This document shows positions 1 through 8,828 of a stretch of 64,000 nucleotides of DNA, in pieces; the first letter of the stretch is position 1, and each line of letters begins with the position of its first letter. This DNA is from Rhizobium sp. Root483D2 (GTDB lineage: Bacteria; Pseudomonadota; Alphaproteobacteria; Rhizobiales; Rhizobiaceae), in contig NZ_LMFB01000009.1 of NCBI RefSeq assembly GCF_001426685.1, positions 62,001 to 126,000 on the forward strand. The letters are read 5' to 3'. Under the pieces are notes generated by a model. It searched no databases, was not told the origin of the DNA, and saw only the letters and a program-made list of their open reading frames with translations. The translations under genes and the position numbers were made by a program.

Positions 1-359
1 GCAAGGATGGCGACCGCCGCCGGCCCAAGCGCGCCGAAACCGGTGATGATGGCGGCGACGAGAAACATCACCCAGGGTATCAAGCCGATGCGTCCGCGCA
101 CCATCCGGACAGCGCATTCGACGAGCCAATCGATCGTGCCGTTGATCTGCGCGATGGCAAAAAGATAGGTGACGGCAACAAGCGTCAGGAACAGATCGCT
201 TGGAAAGCCCGCGAAAATATCGCTGGTTTTCATCCCTATGATCAGGGAGCCGAGCACGAAGGCGCCGGCAAATGCCAAGGCCCCCATATTGATCGGCTGG
301 ATCGTCGCGACGACGAACATCGCAACGAGCAGCCCTATGGACAGAAGTTCAATACTCAT
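1..359 (-). CDS. matC: MatC dicarboxylate (malonate) carrier, N-terminal part
   Basis: The reading frame opens with an ATG at 357-359 and stays open to the left edge of the window, so only about 119 residues are present. The translation starts MSIELLSIGLLVAMFVV and is almost wholly hydrophobic, with at least three membrane segments. It resembles the N-terminal domain of MatC-type dicarboxylate carriers. It lies 95 bp downstream of matB on the same strand, the expected third place in the malonate operon, where it would import malonate across the inner membrane. The family is inferred from composition, motif feel and position; the C-terminal half is outside the window. Confidence 0.82.
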   Translation of the reverse strand, partial: MSIELLSIGLLVAMFVVATIQPINMGALAFAGAFVLGSLIIGMKTSDIFAGFPSDLFLTLVAVTYLFAIAQINGTIDWLVECAVRMVRGRIGLIPWVMFLVAAIITGFGALGPAAVAIL

Positions 360-454
360 GAGTCCCCTCCCTCCGGCGCCTCCAGCGCCGTAGTTGTTGC
401 AGTCGAGCTAATTTATGGATAGCGCGCACCCTCCTCCCAGAAGGTGCGGTTGTC

Positions 455-1969
455 TTACGTTCGTCTGTAGAGATCGGCGTATTGCTGCCGCAGGATGTTC
501 TTTTGCACCTTGCCCATCGTGTTGCGCGGCAGGTCCTCGGCAAAGATGATGCATTTGGGTTGTTTGTAGCGGGCCAGACGGTCCTGCAGTGCGCCAACAA
601 TGGCCTTTTCATCGACATCAGCGCCGGGTTTGCGCACGACGACGGCGGTCACGCCTTCGCCGAAATCAGGATGCGGAACACCAATCACCGCACTCTCGAA
701 CACGCCCTCGATCAGATCGATCTCGCCTTCGACCTCTTTCGGATAGATGTTGTAACCACCGGAAATCACCAGGTCTTTTCCGCGGCCGACAATGTGCACG
801 TAACCATCGCCGTCGATTTTGCCGAGATCGCCGCTGATGAAAAACCCGTCGGCGGTGAATTCGGCTGCGGTCTTTTCCGGCATGCGCCAATAACCCTTGA
901 AGACGTTCGGCCCCTTGATCTCGATCATCCCGGTTTCATCCGGACCGAGTTGATCGCCGGTCGCAGGATCGGTCACGCGCACCGTCACGCCCGGCAGCGG
1001 AAAACCAACCGTTCCGGCAACCCGTTTGCCGTCATAGGGGTTCGAGGTGTTCATGTTGGTTTCGGTCATGCCGTAGCGCTCAAGGATTGCGTGACCGGTG
1101 CGGGCCTCAAATCCGGCATGGGTTTCGGCAAGCAGCGGAGCCGAACCCGAGATGAACAGGCGGATATTGGAGACAGCGTCGCGATCGAGACGCGCGCTTT
1201 GCAAGAGGCGAACGTAAAATGTGGGAACACCCATCAGCATCGTTGCCTGCGGCATCAATGAGATCACCTCGTCGGCGTCGAATTTCGACAGGAGGAACAT
1301 CGAGGCGCCGGCAAGCAATGTGACATTGGTGGCAACGAAGAGGCCATGCGTGTGGAAAATCGGCAAGGCATGGATCAGCCGGTCGGCAGCGGTGACGCGC
1401 CAGTAGTCGCGTAGGGTCATGGCGTTTGAAAGCAGATTTCCATGCGTGAGCATCGCTCCCTTGGAGCGTCCGGTGGTGCCCGATGTATAAAGGATGGCAG
1501 CCAGATCATCGGCGGAGCGCGAGGCATCGACGAAGTCTGCCGGTTCATCGCGGGCCAGATCCAGCAACGAACCGCTGCCATCGGCGTCGAGCGTTTCGAC
1601 AATGGCGCCATGCGGCCTGGCGATCGTCTCGATCCCCGCCCGTGCGGATGATGCAACGACCACCAGGCGCGGCTCGGCATCGCCGATAAAATAATCGAGT
1701 TCCGCCAGCGTATAAGCGGTGTTCAGCGGCAGGTAGACCGCGCCGCTTCGAAGACAGGCGAGATAGAGGATCAATGCCTCGGCACTTTTTTCCACCTGCA
1801 CCGCAACCCGGTCGCCGGGACGAATCCCAAGCGTGTCCATGGCACTGGCCATGCGGCCGGACAGAGCGAGCGCCTCATCATAGCTCCATGCGCGCGCGCC
1901 ACCGGTCCGGATGAACGGCGCATCTGCGGGCGCGGCCGCCCTGATGGCGTCGAATAGATAGTTGCTCAC
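455..1969 (-). CDS. matB: Malonyl-CoA synthetase MatB
   Basis: A 504-residue acyl-CoA synthetase of the AMP-binding superfamily. It would activate malonate with ATP and CoA to malonyl-CoA in the cytoplasm. Visible motifs are the P-loop YTSGTTGRSKGAM near residue 160, the RYGMTET segment, the hinge region GRGKDLVISGGYNIYP and the C-terminal catalytic lysine context PRNTMGKVQK. The start is a GTG preceded by GGAGGAGGG, and it overlaps the matA stop as GTGA, indicating translational coupling. Gene order matA-matB-matC, with matR divergent, matches the rhizobial malonate operon. Confidence 0.95.
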   Translation of the reverse strand: MSNYLFDAIRAAAPADAPFIRTGGARAWSYDEALALSGRMASAMDTLGIRPGDRVAVQVEKSAEALILYLACLRSGAVYLPLNTAYTLAELDYFIGDAEPRLVVVASSARAGIETIARPHGAIVETLDADGSGSLLDLARDEPADFVDASRSADDLAAILYTSGTTGRSKGAMLTHGNLLSNAMTLRDYWRVTAADRLIHALPIFHTHGLFVATNVTLLAGASMFLLSKFDADEVISLMPQATMLMGVPTFYVRLLQSARLDRDAVSNIRLFISGSAPLLAETHAGFEARTGHAILERYGMTETNMNTSNPYDGKRVAGTVGFPLPGVTVRVTDPATGDQLGPDETGMIEIKGPNVFKGYWRMPEKTAAEFTADGFFISGDLGKIDGDGYVHIVGRGKDLVISGGYNIYPKEVEGEIDLIEGVFESAVIGVPHPDFGEGVTAVVVRKPGADVDEKAIVGALQDRLARYKQPKCIIFAEDLPRNTMGKVQKNILRQQYADLYRRT

Positions 1970-3390
1970 TTTCGCCCTCCTCCAAGCGTCGAATTCATGA
2001 TCTGCGCGAACGGACCCGTGCCTTGCTGGCCATGACCGCTGCGGCGGCTTTCATCGTTTTGATTGAGACTGGCTTTGACAGCCGCCGAGGCGATCACTTC
2101 GCCGCGCTGCGCCATCGCCTCGTGATTGTCAACGATGTCGTCGAGCTTGTAGAGATAGTTGACCATCAATCCGTGCGCCTGCTGCATCGCCTTGGCCGAA
2201 CGGTCGCCCAAAAAATTCAATCTTTCCAGCCGCGCGCCATTGCCGAGATGGAAGCGGGCGACCGGATCGATCGGGCGGCCCTCCGGCGTCCGCTCGATCA
2301 GGAAATAGCGCGCCGCGAGAGGCAAAAGCACCCGCTCCACATCAGCGACGGTACCCGCATCGTCGGCCCAATTGGGGTCGTCGAGCACGGCAAGTGTTTC
2401 ACGGGCCGTGTCCGTCATAAGCCCGTCGGAGGCAGACGTGCGCGCTTTGGCAAGCCAGCGGGAAAAGCCTGGAACGGGCGACAGGGTGACGAAATTCTTC
2501 AGGCCCGGCAGATCCTTGCGAAGATCGTCCACGACCTGCTTGATCAGGAAATTGCCGAACGAAATGCCCCGCAACCCATCCTGACAATTGGAGATCGAAT
2601 AAAAGACGGCGGTGGTCGCCTCATCGGGATTGATCTGCTCCCTGCCTTCGTCGAGCACATCGGCGATGGCGCTGGGCACCGACCGCGTCAATGCCACTTC
2701 GACAAAGACAAGCGGCTCGTCGGCAAGGCGCGGATGGAAAAACGCAAAACACCGCCGGTCTGCCGGCGCCAGGCGGCGGCGAAGCTCGTCCCAGCCGGCG
2801 ATCTCGTGCACGGCTTCGTATTTGATGATCTTTTCCAGAATATAGGCCGGTGTCGACCAGTCGATGGGGCGCAACGTCAGGAAGCCGCGATTGAACCAGG
2901 AGCCGAACAGATGCGTGAAATCGGCGTCGAGCGCATGATATCCTTCCGACCGGCCGCTGGACGCAAGCAGATGCTGACGCATCTGGACCAGCTTGGCGGT
3001 GCCATTCGGCGCGTGGTTCAGCCGGCGCAGCAACTCCTGGCGCCGCGGCTCGGCTGCCTGATGGAGAGCGATAACGGCAGCGGAGCGATTGTCGCTGCGG
3101 TAATGTTCAATCGCCTGATCAAGCCTTTCTGTATCCGGTCCGAATTTTTCATGAAGCATATTCAGGAAGTCTTGCGCGCCATCACCCTTGAGCGCATCCC
3201 AGCGATCGAATATTTCCGCCGCTAGCGCCATGCCCGAGGCCTCGCCGCGGCTCGACAGGAGCATTTCGCAGAGCGTCCGGAGATCCGCCTCCGTGGCGAT
3301 CTGCTGGGTGCGGGAGCCGGAAAACAGAAGCTGGCGGCCACGATCCGTGATGCTCTGCAGCATGTCGGTAAAGAAAGACGTCTCGGACAT
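1966..3390 (-). CDS. matA: Malonyl-CoA decarboxylase MatA
   Basis: A 474-residue malonyl-CoA decarboxylase, which converts malonyl-CoA to acetyl-CoA and CO2. The family motifs HPRLADEPLVFVEVALT, FYSISNCQDGLRGISFGNFL and FHLGNGARLERLN are all present, with the conserved LYKLDDIV segment near the C terminus. I chose the ATG at 3390 (MSETSFF) because GGAGG precedes it at good spacing; an in-frame start at 3438 has no such site and would lengthen the protein by 16 residues. It is first in the mat operon and overlaps matB by four bases. Confidence 0.95.
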   Translation of the reverse strand: MSETSFFTDMLQSITDRGRQLLFSGSRTQQIATEADLRTLCEMLLSSRGEASGMALAAEIFDRWDALKGDGAQDFLNMLHEKFGPDTERLDQAIEHYRSDNRSAAVIALHQAAEPRRQELLRRLNHAPNGTAKLVQMRQHLLASSGRSEGYHALDADFTHLFGSWFNRGFLTLRPIDWSTPAYILEKIIKYEAVHEIAGWDELRRRLAPADRRCFAFFHPRLADEPLVFVEVALTRSVPSAIADVLDEGREQINPDEATTAVFYSISNCQDGLRGISFGNFLIKQVVDDLRKDLPGLKNFVTLSPVPGFSRWLAKARTSASDGLMTDTARETLAVLDDPNWADDAGTVADVERVLLPLAARYFLIERTPEGRPIDPVARFHLGNGARLERLNFLGDRSAKAMQQAHGLMVNYLYKLDDIVDNHEAMAQRGEVIASAAVKASLNQNDESRRSGHGQQGTGPFAQIMNSTLGGGRK

Positions 3391-3494
3391 ACCATTTCCT
3401 CCCTTCCGCCTCTTGTCAGCGGTCGCGCCACTTTCCATCGCGCGCCTTCACCGGTAGTATTAAGAATGTCACGCTTCGTACACGAGGTCAACTA

Positions 3495-3508
3495 TCGTGT
3501 ATACAAGA
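3495..3508. promoter_or_regulatory. MatR operator
   Basis: The sequence TCGTGTATACAAGA lies between divergent matA and matR. Its reverse complement, TCTTGTATACACGA, is exactly the inverted repeat I recall being reported for the MatR site of Rhizobium leguminosarum bv. trifolii. A second copy of the TACACGA half-site lies at 3479-3485. The site falls just upstream of the matR coding region and 105 bp upstream of the matA start, so it could serve both promoters. Confidence 0.8.
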
Positions 3509-3536
3509 TTTGAATTTGTGTATGTGGAAAGCAAAA

Positions 3537-4187
3537 ATGTCGGAAAATGCCGGCCGATGGCTGCGGGACGAGATTGAAAATTCCATTCTTTCCAACGAGT
3601 TCCTGCCGGGGGAAAGGCTCGACGAAACGGTGCTTGCCACCCGTTTCGGTGTCTCCCGCACTCCTGTGCGCGAAGCGCTGATGCAGCTCGACGCTATCGG
3701 CCTCATCGAAATCCGGCCACGCCGGGGCGCCGTCGTGATCGATCCGGGGCCGCACCGCGTCTACGAGATGTTCGAGGTCATGGCCGAGTTGGAGGGCCTT
3801 GCCGGTTCGCTTGCCGCGCGGCGGCTGGACGAGGGATCGCGCGCAACGATCACGGCCACCCATGGCCGCTGCGAACAGTCGGCCAGCGCCGGTGACAGCG
3901 ATACCTACTATTACGACAACGAGGAATTCCATAAGGCGATCTACGCCGCAAGCCGAAGCGACTTTCTTCAGGAGCAATGCGCCCAATTGCACCGCCGCCT
4001 GCGCCCGTACCGCCGCCTGCAACTGCGCGTCCGCAACCGTCTCTCGACATCCTTCCTGGAACATTGCGCCATCGTCGAAGCAATCTTTGCCGGAGACGGA
4101 GACGAAGCCCGCCGTCTCCTGCGCGCACATGTCGGCATCCAGGGCGAACGGTTCAGCGATCTCGTGGCAAACATGGCTGCGCGCTGA
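3537..4187 (+). CDS. matR: GntR-family malonate regulator MatR
   Basis: A GntR regulator of the FCD subfamily, about 216 residues. The N-terminal winged helix shows the pattern GERLDETVLATRFGVSRTPVREAL, and the C-terminal half is the all-helical ligand domain with metal-type histidines (EEFHKAIY, HVGIQGERF). Divergence from matA and a matching operator identify it as the malonate-responsive regulator. I place the start at the ATG at 3537 because GGAAAG precedes it by about six bases. In-frame starts at 3510 (TTG) and 3522 (ATG) also exist but lie against the operator and lack a ribosome site. Confidence 0.88.
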   Translation: MSENAGRWLRDEIENSILSNEFLPGERLDETVLATRFGVSRTPVREALMQLDAIGLIEIRPRRGAVVIDPGPHRVYEMFEVMAELEGLAGSLAARRLDEGSRATITATHGRCEQSASAGDSDTYYYDNEEFHKAIYAASRSDFLQEQCAQLHRRLRPYRRLQLRVRNRLSTSFLEHCAIVEAIFAGDGDEARRLLRAHVGIQGERFSDLVANMAAR

Positions 4188-4310
4188 AACGGCCGCTCTG
4201 CCCGGCGTAACGGCTGTTTGTTTCTGCAAAAGGCTGCGCTTTTAGATGGTGGTACACGTCTGGGCCGGTATTGCGAAAAAGGTGCGCTGGACTTTCGCTA
4301 GGCGTAACGC

Positions 4311-5516
4311 ATGATGCATCAGGTCTATACAGTGAAGGTGGAACCCTTGAATTTCATTTTCTTTTCGCCGCATTTTCCCGCCTATGGCCAAGAGTTTTGC
4401 CACCATCTGAACCGGAACGGCGTGCGCGTGCTTGGGATCGGCGATGCCCCCTTTGATGAGCTATCGGGCAAGCTCCAAGCATCGCTGACGGAATATTATC
4501 GCATTGCCGACATGGAGAATGACGACGAGGTCATACGGGCTGTCGGCTATTTCATTCACCGCTACGGCAAGATCGACCGCTTCGAATCCCTCAATGAGCA
4601 CTGGCTGGAGCTTGAGGCCCGCATCCGCACCGATTTCAATATCTATGGCACCAAGCTGGATTTTATCGACAATCTGAAGCAGAAATCGAAGATGAAGGAT
4701 TACTTCGTCCGCAGCGGCGTCAGCACCGTTGCCCACCTGAAAAGTTCCGACAAGACCAGCGCTCTTCAATTTATTGACCAGGTGGGGTTCCCCATCGTGG
4801 TCAAGCCGGATCTCGGCTCCGGCGCCAGCATGACCTACAAGATCTCGACACCGCGCGAATTCGACAGTTTCTTCAGCAACAAACCGGCCGATATCCCGTT
4901 CATCCTGGAAGAATATATCGACGGCATCATCCTGACCTATGATGGGCTGATTGATCGTTACGGCCATGTGGTCTTTGCCACCAGCCACCGTTTCGAGCAA
5001 AGCATCATGGAGGTCGTGAATACCGATTCCCATCTCTACTATTTCTGCCTGCCAGCGATTGATCCGGAGATCGAGGAGGCCGGGCGCAATATTCTCAAGG
5101 CAATGGATATTCGCGAGCGCTTCTTCCACATCGAATTGTTTCAACGCCGCCGGGACAACAAGATCATCGCGCTCGAAGTCAACATGCGCCCGCCTGGTGC
5201 CTGGATGACCGATGCGATCAATTTTACGCATGACATGGATATCTACGAGGAATGGGCGAACATGGTCGCCCATAATCGCACCGGCGGGCCGTTTCCCGGC
5301 AAATATTTCACCGGTTATGCCAGCCGCAAACACCGTCTCGACTACCGGTACAGCCATCAGGACATTGTCGGGACATGGCATGCCGACCTCGTCAAATACC
5401 AGGAGGTGGAAACCGTATTCCGGCGTGCTATGGGTGACTTCGCCTATCAGTTCCGCGCCGGTAGCCTCGATCGGGTACGCGAAATCGTGGCCTTCATTCA
5501 CGAATTGAGAGTCTGA
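4311..5516 (+). CDS. ATP-grasp domain ligase, substrate unknown
   Basis: A 401-residue ATP-grasp enzyme. After an N-terminal pre-ATP-grasp domain (FIFFSPHFPAYGQEF) come a carbamoyl-phosphate-synthase-like nucleotide-binding stretch (FPIVVKPDLGSGASMTYKI), the hinge FILEEYIDG and the magnesium-binding end IALEVNMRPPGAW. Such enzymes make acyl-phosphates and couple them to amines, alcohols or thiols, but the substrate cannot be read from the sequence. It is followed after three bases by an esterase gene, so the two probably act together. The start is uncertain: ATG at 4311 has a weak AGGCG, while a TTG at 4347 (reading MNFIFFSP) is better placed behind AAGGTGG. Confidence 0.8.
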   Translation: MMHQVYTVKVEPLNFIFFSPHFPAYGQEFCHHLNRNGVRVLGIGDAPFDELSGKLQASLTEYYRIADMENDDEVIRAVGYFIHRYGKIDRFESLNEHWLELEARIRTDFNIYGTKLDFIDNLKQKSKMKDYFVRSGVSTVAHLKSSDKTSALQFIDQVGFPIVVKPDLGSGASMTYKISTPREFDSFFSNKPADIPFILEEYIDGIILTYDGLIDRYGHVVFATSHRFEQSIMEVVNTDSHLYYFCLPAIDPEIEEAGRNILKAMDIRERFFHIELFQRRRDNKIIALEVNMRPPGAWMTDAINFTHDMDIYEEWANMVAHNRTGGPFPGKYFTGYASRKHRLDYRYSHQDIVGTWHADLVKYQEVETVFRRAMGDFAYQFRAGSLDRVREIVAFIHELRV

Positions 5517-5519
5517 CGC

Positions 5520-6275
5520 ATGCACGTTTCCTATCACGCCTGGGAGAGCCGGCACCTTGGCCGCGCCATGGAATACAAGGTCTATGGCGATCGTGGCCGC
5601 CCCGTCGTGGTTTTCCCGACATCGAACGGCCGGTTTTACCAGTACGAAGATTCGGGCATGATCGAGGAACTGCAGGGCTTCATCGAAAGCGGACAGGTGC
5701 AGATCTTCACCGTTGACGGGATCGACTGGGAGACATTCTTCAGCAAGGACGGTGATTTCAACCACCGCATTGCACGCCACGAGGCCTATTTCCGCTATAT
5801 AGGCGAGGAGTTCCTGCCGGAGGTTTTCCGGGCAAGCCGCGCGGCAAATGCGGGAACGGAAATCCGCCCGCTGCTGACGGGATGTTCGATGGGCGCGTTT
5901 CACGCCGCCAATTTCCTGTTCCGCTTTCCCTGGATGGGCGACGGCCTGATCGCGCTCAGCGGCGTCTATTCGACCAGGCACTTCTTCGGCCCTGCGCTTG
6001 ACGGCGCCATCTACTTCAACTCACCGATCGATTATCTCCCTGGCATCGAGGATGAACACCTGCTGCGCGACATCCGCCGGCTGCGCCTGATCGTCAGTTG
6101 CGGGCAAGGGGCCTGGGAAGACGAAATGCTGGGGGAAACCCGGGCGCTGGAGGGCGTGCTCCGCCACAAATCCATCCCCGCCCTCATCGATTATTGGGGC
6201 GATGATGTCAGCCATGACTGGCCGTGGTGGCGCAAGCAGATGTCCTATTTCCTCGGCAAATGGCTGGCCGCCTGA
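5520..6275 (+). CDS. Putative esterase, alpha/beta hydrolase fold
   Basis: A 251-residue protein of the putative esterase family (esterase D / PHB-depolymerase-like). The nucleophile elbow is G-C-S123-M-G, and the C-terminal histidine region is DDVSHDWPWWRKQ. No signal peptide is visible, so it is likely cytoplasmic. Its start lies three bases after the stop of the ATP-grasp gene, which points to one transcript and a shared pathway, for example ligation followed by transfer or release of the product. The true substrate is unknown. The gene ends 43 bp before a convergent flavoprotein gene. Confidence 0.8.
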   Translation: MHVSYHAWESRHLGRAMEYKVYGDRGRPVVVFPTSNGRFYQYEDSGMIEELQGFIESGQVQIFTVDGIDWETFFSKDGDFNHRIARHEAYFRYIGEEFLPEVFRASRAANAGTEIRPLLTGCSMGAFHAANFLFRFPWMGDGLIALSGVYSTRHFFGPALDGAIYFNSPIDYLPGIEDEHLLRDIRRLRLIVSCGQGAWEDEMLGETRALEGVLRHKSIPALIDYWGDDVSHDWPWWRKQMSYFLGKWLAA

Positions 6276-6318
6276 CGGTTCGTTCGTACATCCCTAGCCC
6301 CGTCCACGGCTCGCCGGA

Positions 6319-7695
6319 TTAGCCAACACGCTCGATATCGGCCGCAGCACCCGTATCATGCAGCCATTGGCGCGCCGCAGCGGTGGCGGCATAGGCCTGC
6401 AGCACGATCTCGGGCACCTGGTCTATATCGGGAAGACTGCCGAGCCCGAGCGGCCCCATCACGAACAGCCCCTCGAACGTCTCCGGCCCTGTGACGGCCC
6501 GGCCGCACCGATCGACGAGAATGCCGAGTTCCAGTTCATCGCGTTTTGCAAGACCCGCAGAAATCACCGACCGGAACAGCGGCGCGTCGATATCGATCGG
6601 CCGGATGCGGCAATCGACCGTCCGGTCTGCCGCAAGCACCTGCAGCCCCGCGGATGTCGAGAGCAATATTCCATTGGTGGCGATCCGCTCCACCTTGCCC
6701 TTCGTCATGGTGATGGCGCCGCTGGCGATGGCCTGATGCAGGCGCTGGTAATGCGCCGGTGGCAGGCGGTTGCGATGGCTGTCATAGATCGGCTTCACAT
6801 GGCGCTTGAACCGGCGGCGCTCCTCGGCGGTCAGCCCCTTCCAAAGCTCGCCCGCGCGCAGGCGAAACCCGTTCATGATGCCCTGCCAACCGGAGCCTTC
6901 CAGATCGGCCGTGTTTGCCGCCTCGCGCAGGGAGCGGAATGCGCCGCGCAGCGTGCTGGGCAACGGCTGGTTGGATGCGACCGGGCCGACGGCCGCGTTG
7001 GTGTGCGATTGCGGCAGGAAACCCGAGGCGGAGATCAAGGTGATATGCGATGCGGCGTTCGAGGACAGCAGCTTCAGCGCCCGATCGACCGCATAGACAC
7101 CGCCGCCGATGACGATCACGTTTTGTGGCTGCCCGACGGCCGGTGCCTCCTCGGCGCTTTCACTGACGCCATAACCGCTGGCTAAAAATACCGCGTCGAA
7201 ATGCGTTTGCTGACCCTCGTCGGAAACGACCAGAAGCCCGCCATGCGAGGCGCGGTGCACGGTACTGACCGCCTCCGGCTGGATACGGACGACGACATCG
7301 GTGCGGTCCCGAAGCGCTTCGGAAAACCGCTGATAGACATAGGCGCTGAACGTCTCGCCCGACACGAAGGAATGATCGACGCCCTCGCGGCTCGCCTCCT
7401 GCCGCCATTCTTCATCGGCTTCAAGCCAATGCCTGAAATCCATGCGGATGGTGGGATCGACCGAAAGATCGCGGACGCGGCTGTTGAGCACCGTCTTGGC
7501 CGAACGGCTGACGCCCTCCCCGCCGTTGATCCTGGGATTTGGGTCAAACATCACCAGATGGAACGGCCGGTTAAAGCCCTTGAGCAACGCAATGGCGTTC
7601 ATGATTCCGGTAAATCCACGGCCAATGATGGCGATACGGGCAAGAGAGCCGGTAGCATTCGAAGACTTGGGGAACGGCGCAGTCTGCAATGTCAT
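6319..7695 (-). CDS. FAD/NAD(P)-binding protein, COG4529 type
   Basis: A 458-residue flavoprotein of the NAD_binding_9 / COG4529 group. The N-terminal dinucleotide motif is IAIIGRGFTGIMNAIALL, followed by FDPNPRINGGEGVSR. A second Rossmann motif, VIVIGGGVYAVDRALKLL, lies mid-protein, and a mostly helical region follows (ERRRFKRHVKPIYDSHRNRLPPAHYQRL). Members are widespread but their reactions are mostly unknown. A paralogue lies at 20432-21790. The ATG at 7695 is preceded by GGAAGGAAG. It sits downstream of the homocysteine methyltransferase operon on the same strand, separated by 212 bp in which I found no clear terminator, so co-transcription is possible. Confidence 0.78.
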   Translation of the reverse strand: MTLQTAPFPKSSNATGSLARIAIIGRGFTGIMNAIALLKGFNRPFHLVMFDPNPRINGGEGVSRSAKTVLNSRVRDLSVDPTIRMDFRHWLEADEEWRQEASREGVDHSFVSGETFSAYVYQRFSEALRDRTDVVVRIQPEAVSTVHRASHGGLLVVSDEGQQTHFDAVFLASGYGVSESAEEAPAVGQPQNVIVIGGGVYAVDRALKLLSSNAASHITLISASGFLPQSHTNAAVGPVASNQPLPSTLRGAFRSLREAANTADLEGSGWQGIMNGFRLRAGELWKGLTAEERRRFKRHVKPIYDSHRNRLPPAHYQRLHQAIASGAITMTKGKVERIATNGILLSTSAGLQVLAADRTVDCRIRPIDIDAPLFRSVISAGLAKRDELELGILVDRCGRAVTGPETFEGLFVMGPLGLGSLPDIDQVPEIVLQAYAATAAARQWLHDTGAAADIERVG

Positions 7696-7907
7696 GGGTC
7701 GCTTCCTTCCTGCATGTCATCCGGCCTTATCCAGCCACTGAGCGCCCGCCCGCCACCATCGGATCGGCGACCGCTTCATACTCTACAAAAAGAATAGAAA
7801 ATAGATTCCCGAATGCAAGCGCTTGTTTGCCGGATGCCCATAATTCATCAACTGTCTCAACCTTCCCCCCAAAAAACGGTAGGGTAGGAAGCCTGCACCT
7901 CGGCCAA

Positions 7908-8828
7908 TCAGGAGGCCGGTGCCTTTTCCCGGAAGGAGTGGATCGCTTCGATATGTTCCGGGCCGATGCCACAGCAACCACCGACAACGGAGGCGCCATC
8001 CGCAAGCCAGCGTTCGATCCATTTCAGGTAGTTTTCGGGACCGAGATCGGCGCGGATTTCCGATATGCCGGCATAGGGCGTGTCTGAAGGTGGTTCCGGC
8101 GCGAAAGCATTCGCATAGACCCCGATGGTCACCGGTGCTGAGGTTTCGTCAACAACCCTGCGCGCAGCCCGGACGGCCTGGCTCATCACTTCCGGTTGGC
8201 TGCAGTTGAAGAACACGCCGCTTGCCCCGGCCGCAAGTGTCCGGCGCACCGCATCTTCGGCCTGTTCGCCCGAACGCAATTCAGGCGGCCCTTCCCGGCC
8301 ATTTTCGTCCTTTAGCGTATAGGAAACGTGGACCGGCTTCCCGTCGCCAATAACGGCAGCCAGCGATGTCAGCGCCTCTACGGTCGAACTCTGGGTTTCG
8401 ATCAGCCACAGATCGACATGGGGCCGCAGGCCTTCGACGAGGTTTTTTAGGATGCGTGGCGCTTCCCCAGCCTGGAACCGCTCGGGCCGGTAGCTTTCGA
8501 ACAGAGGTGGTAGCGAGCCGGCGACCAGCACACGGCGGCCGGCACGATCGGCAACCGCACGTGCGAGGCGTCCCGCCCGGTCCGCCAGCGCCTGGCCATC
8601 CGCCTTGAAACGATCGTCGCCCAACATATGCGGCACAAGCCCGTAGGAGTTGGTGGTGATGATGTCGGTTCCACTTTCCACATAGGCCTGATGGGCGCGC
8701 GTGACATAGTCGGGCGCTTCAATCAGGGACAGGGCCGACCATTCCGGCAGGCGGAAGGGTGCGCCGAGCCTTTCGAGCAGGCGTCCCATACCGCCGTCGA
8801 GAATGGTGAATGCTGGTTCGCTCGTCAT
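7908..8828 (-). CDS. Homocysteine S-methyltransferase
   Basis: A 306-residue homocysteine S-methyltransferase of the MmuM/BHMT family. It would transfer a methyl group from S-methylmethionine or a related methyl donor to homocysteine. The three zinc cysteines are in place: C209 in FFNCSQPE and C285-C286 in VGGCCG. The start at 8828 is supported by GGAGG; it overlaps the end of the upstream permease gene by four bases. An upstream extension to 9005 would run through the permease and is rejected. Linkage to an amino acid importer suggests uptake and use of a methylated amino acid. Confidence 0.88.
   Translation of the reverse strand: MTSEPAFTILDGGMGRLLERLGAPFRLPEWSALSLIEAPDYVTRAHQAYVESGTDIITTNSYGLVPHMLGDDRFKADGQALADRAGRLARAVADRAGRRVLVAGSLPPLFESYRPERFQAGEAPRILKNLVEGLRPHVDLWLIETQSSTVEALTSLAAVIGDGKPVHVSYTLKDENGREGPPELRSGEQAEDAVRRTLAAGASGVFFNCSQPEVMSQAVRAARRVVDETSAPVTIGVYANAFAPEPPSDTPYAGISEIRADLGPENYLKWIERWLADGASVVGGCCGIGPEHIEAIHSFREKAPAS

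Noticed and set aside
4461-5981. 506-residue open frame on minus across the ATP-grasp and esterase genes
   Set aside because: It is antisense to two well-supported genes and its translation has no family motif; long antisense frames are common in high-GC DNA.
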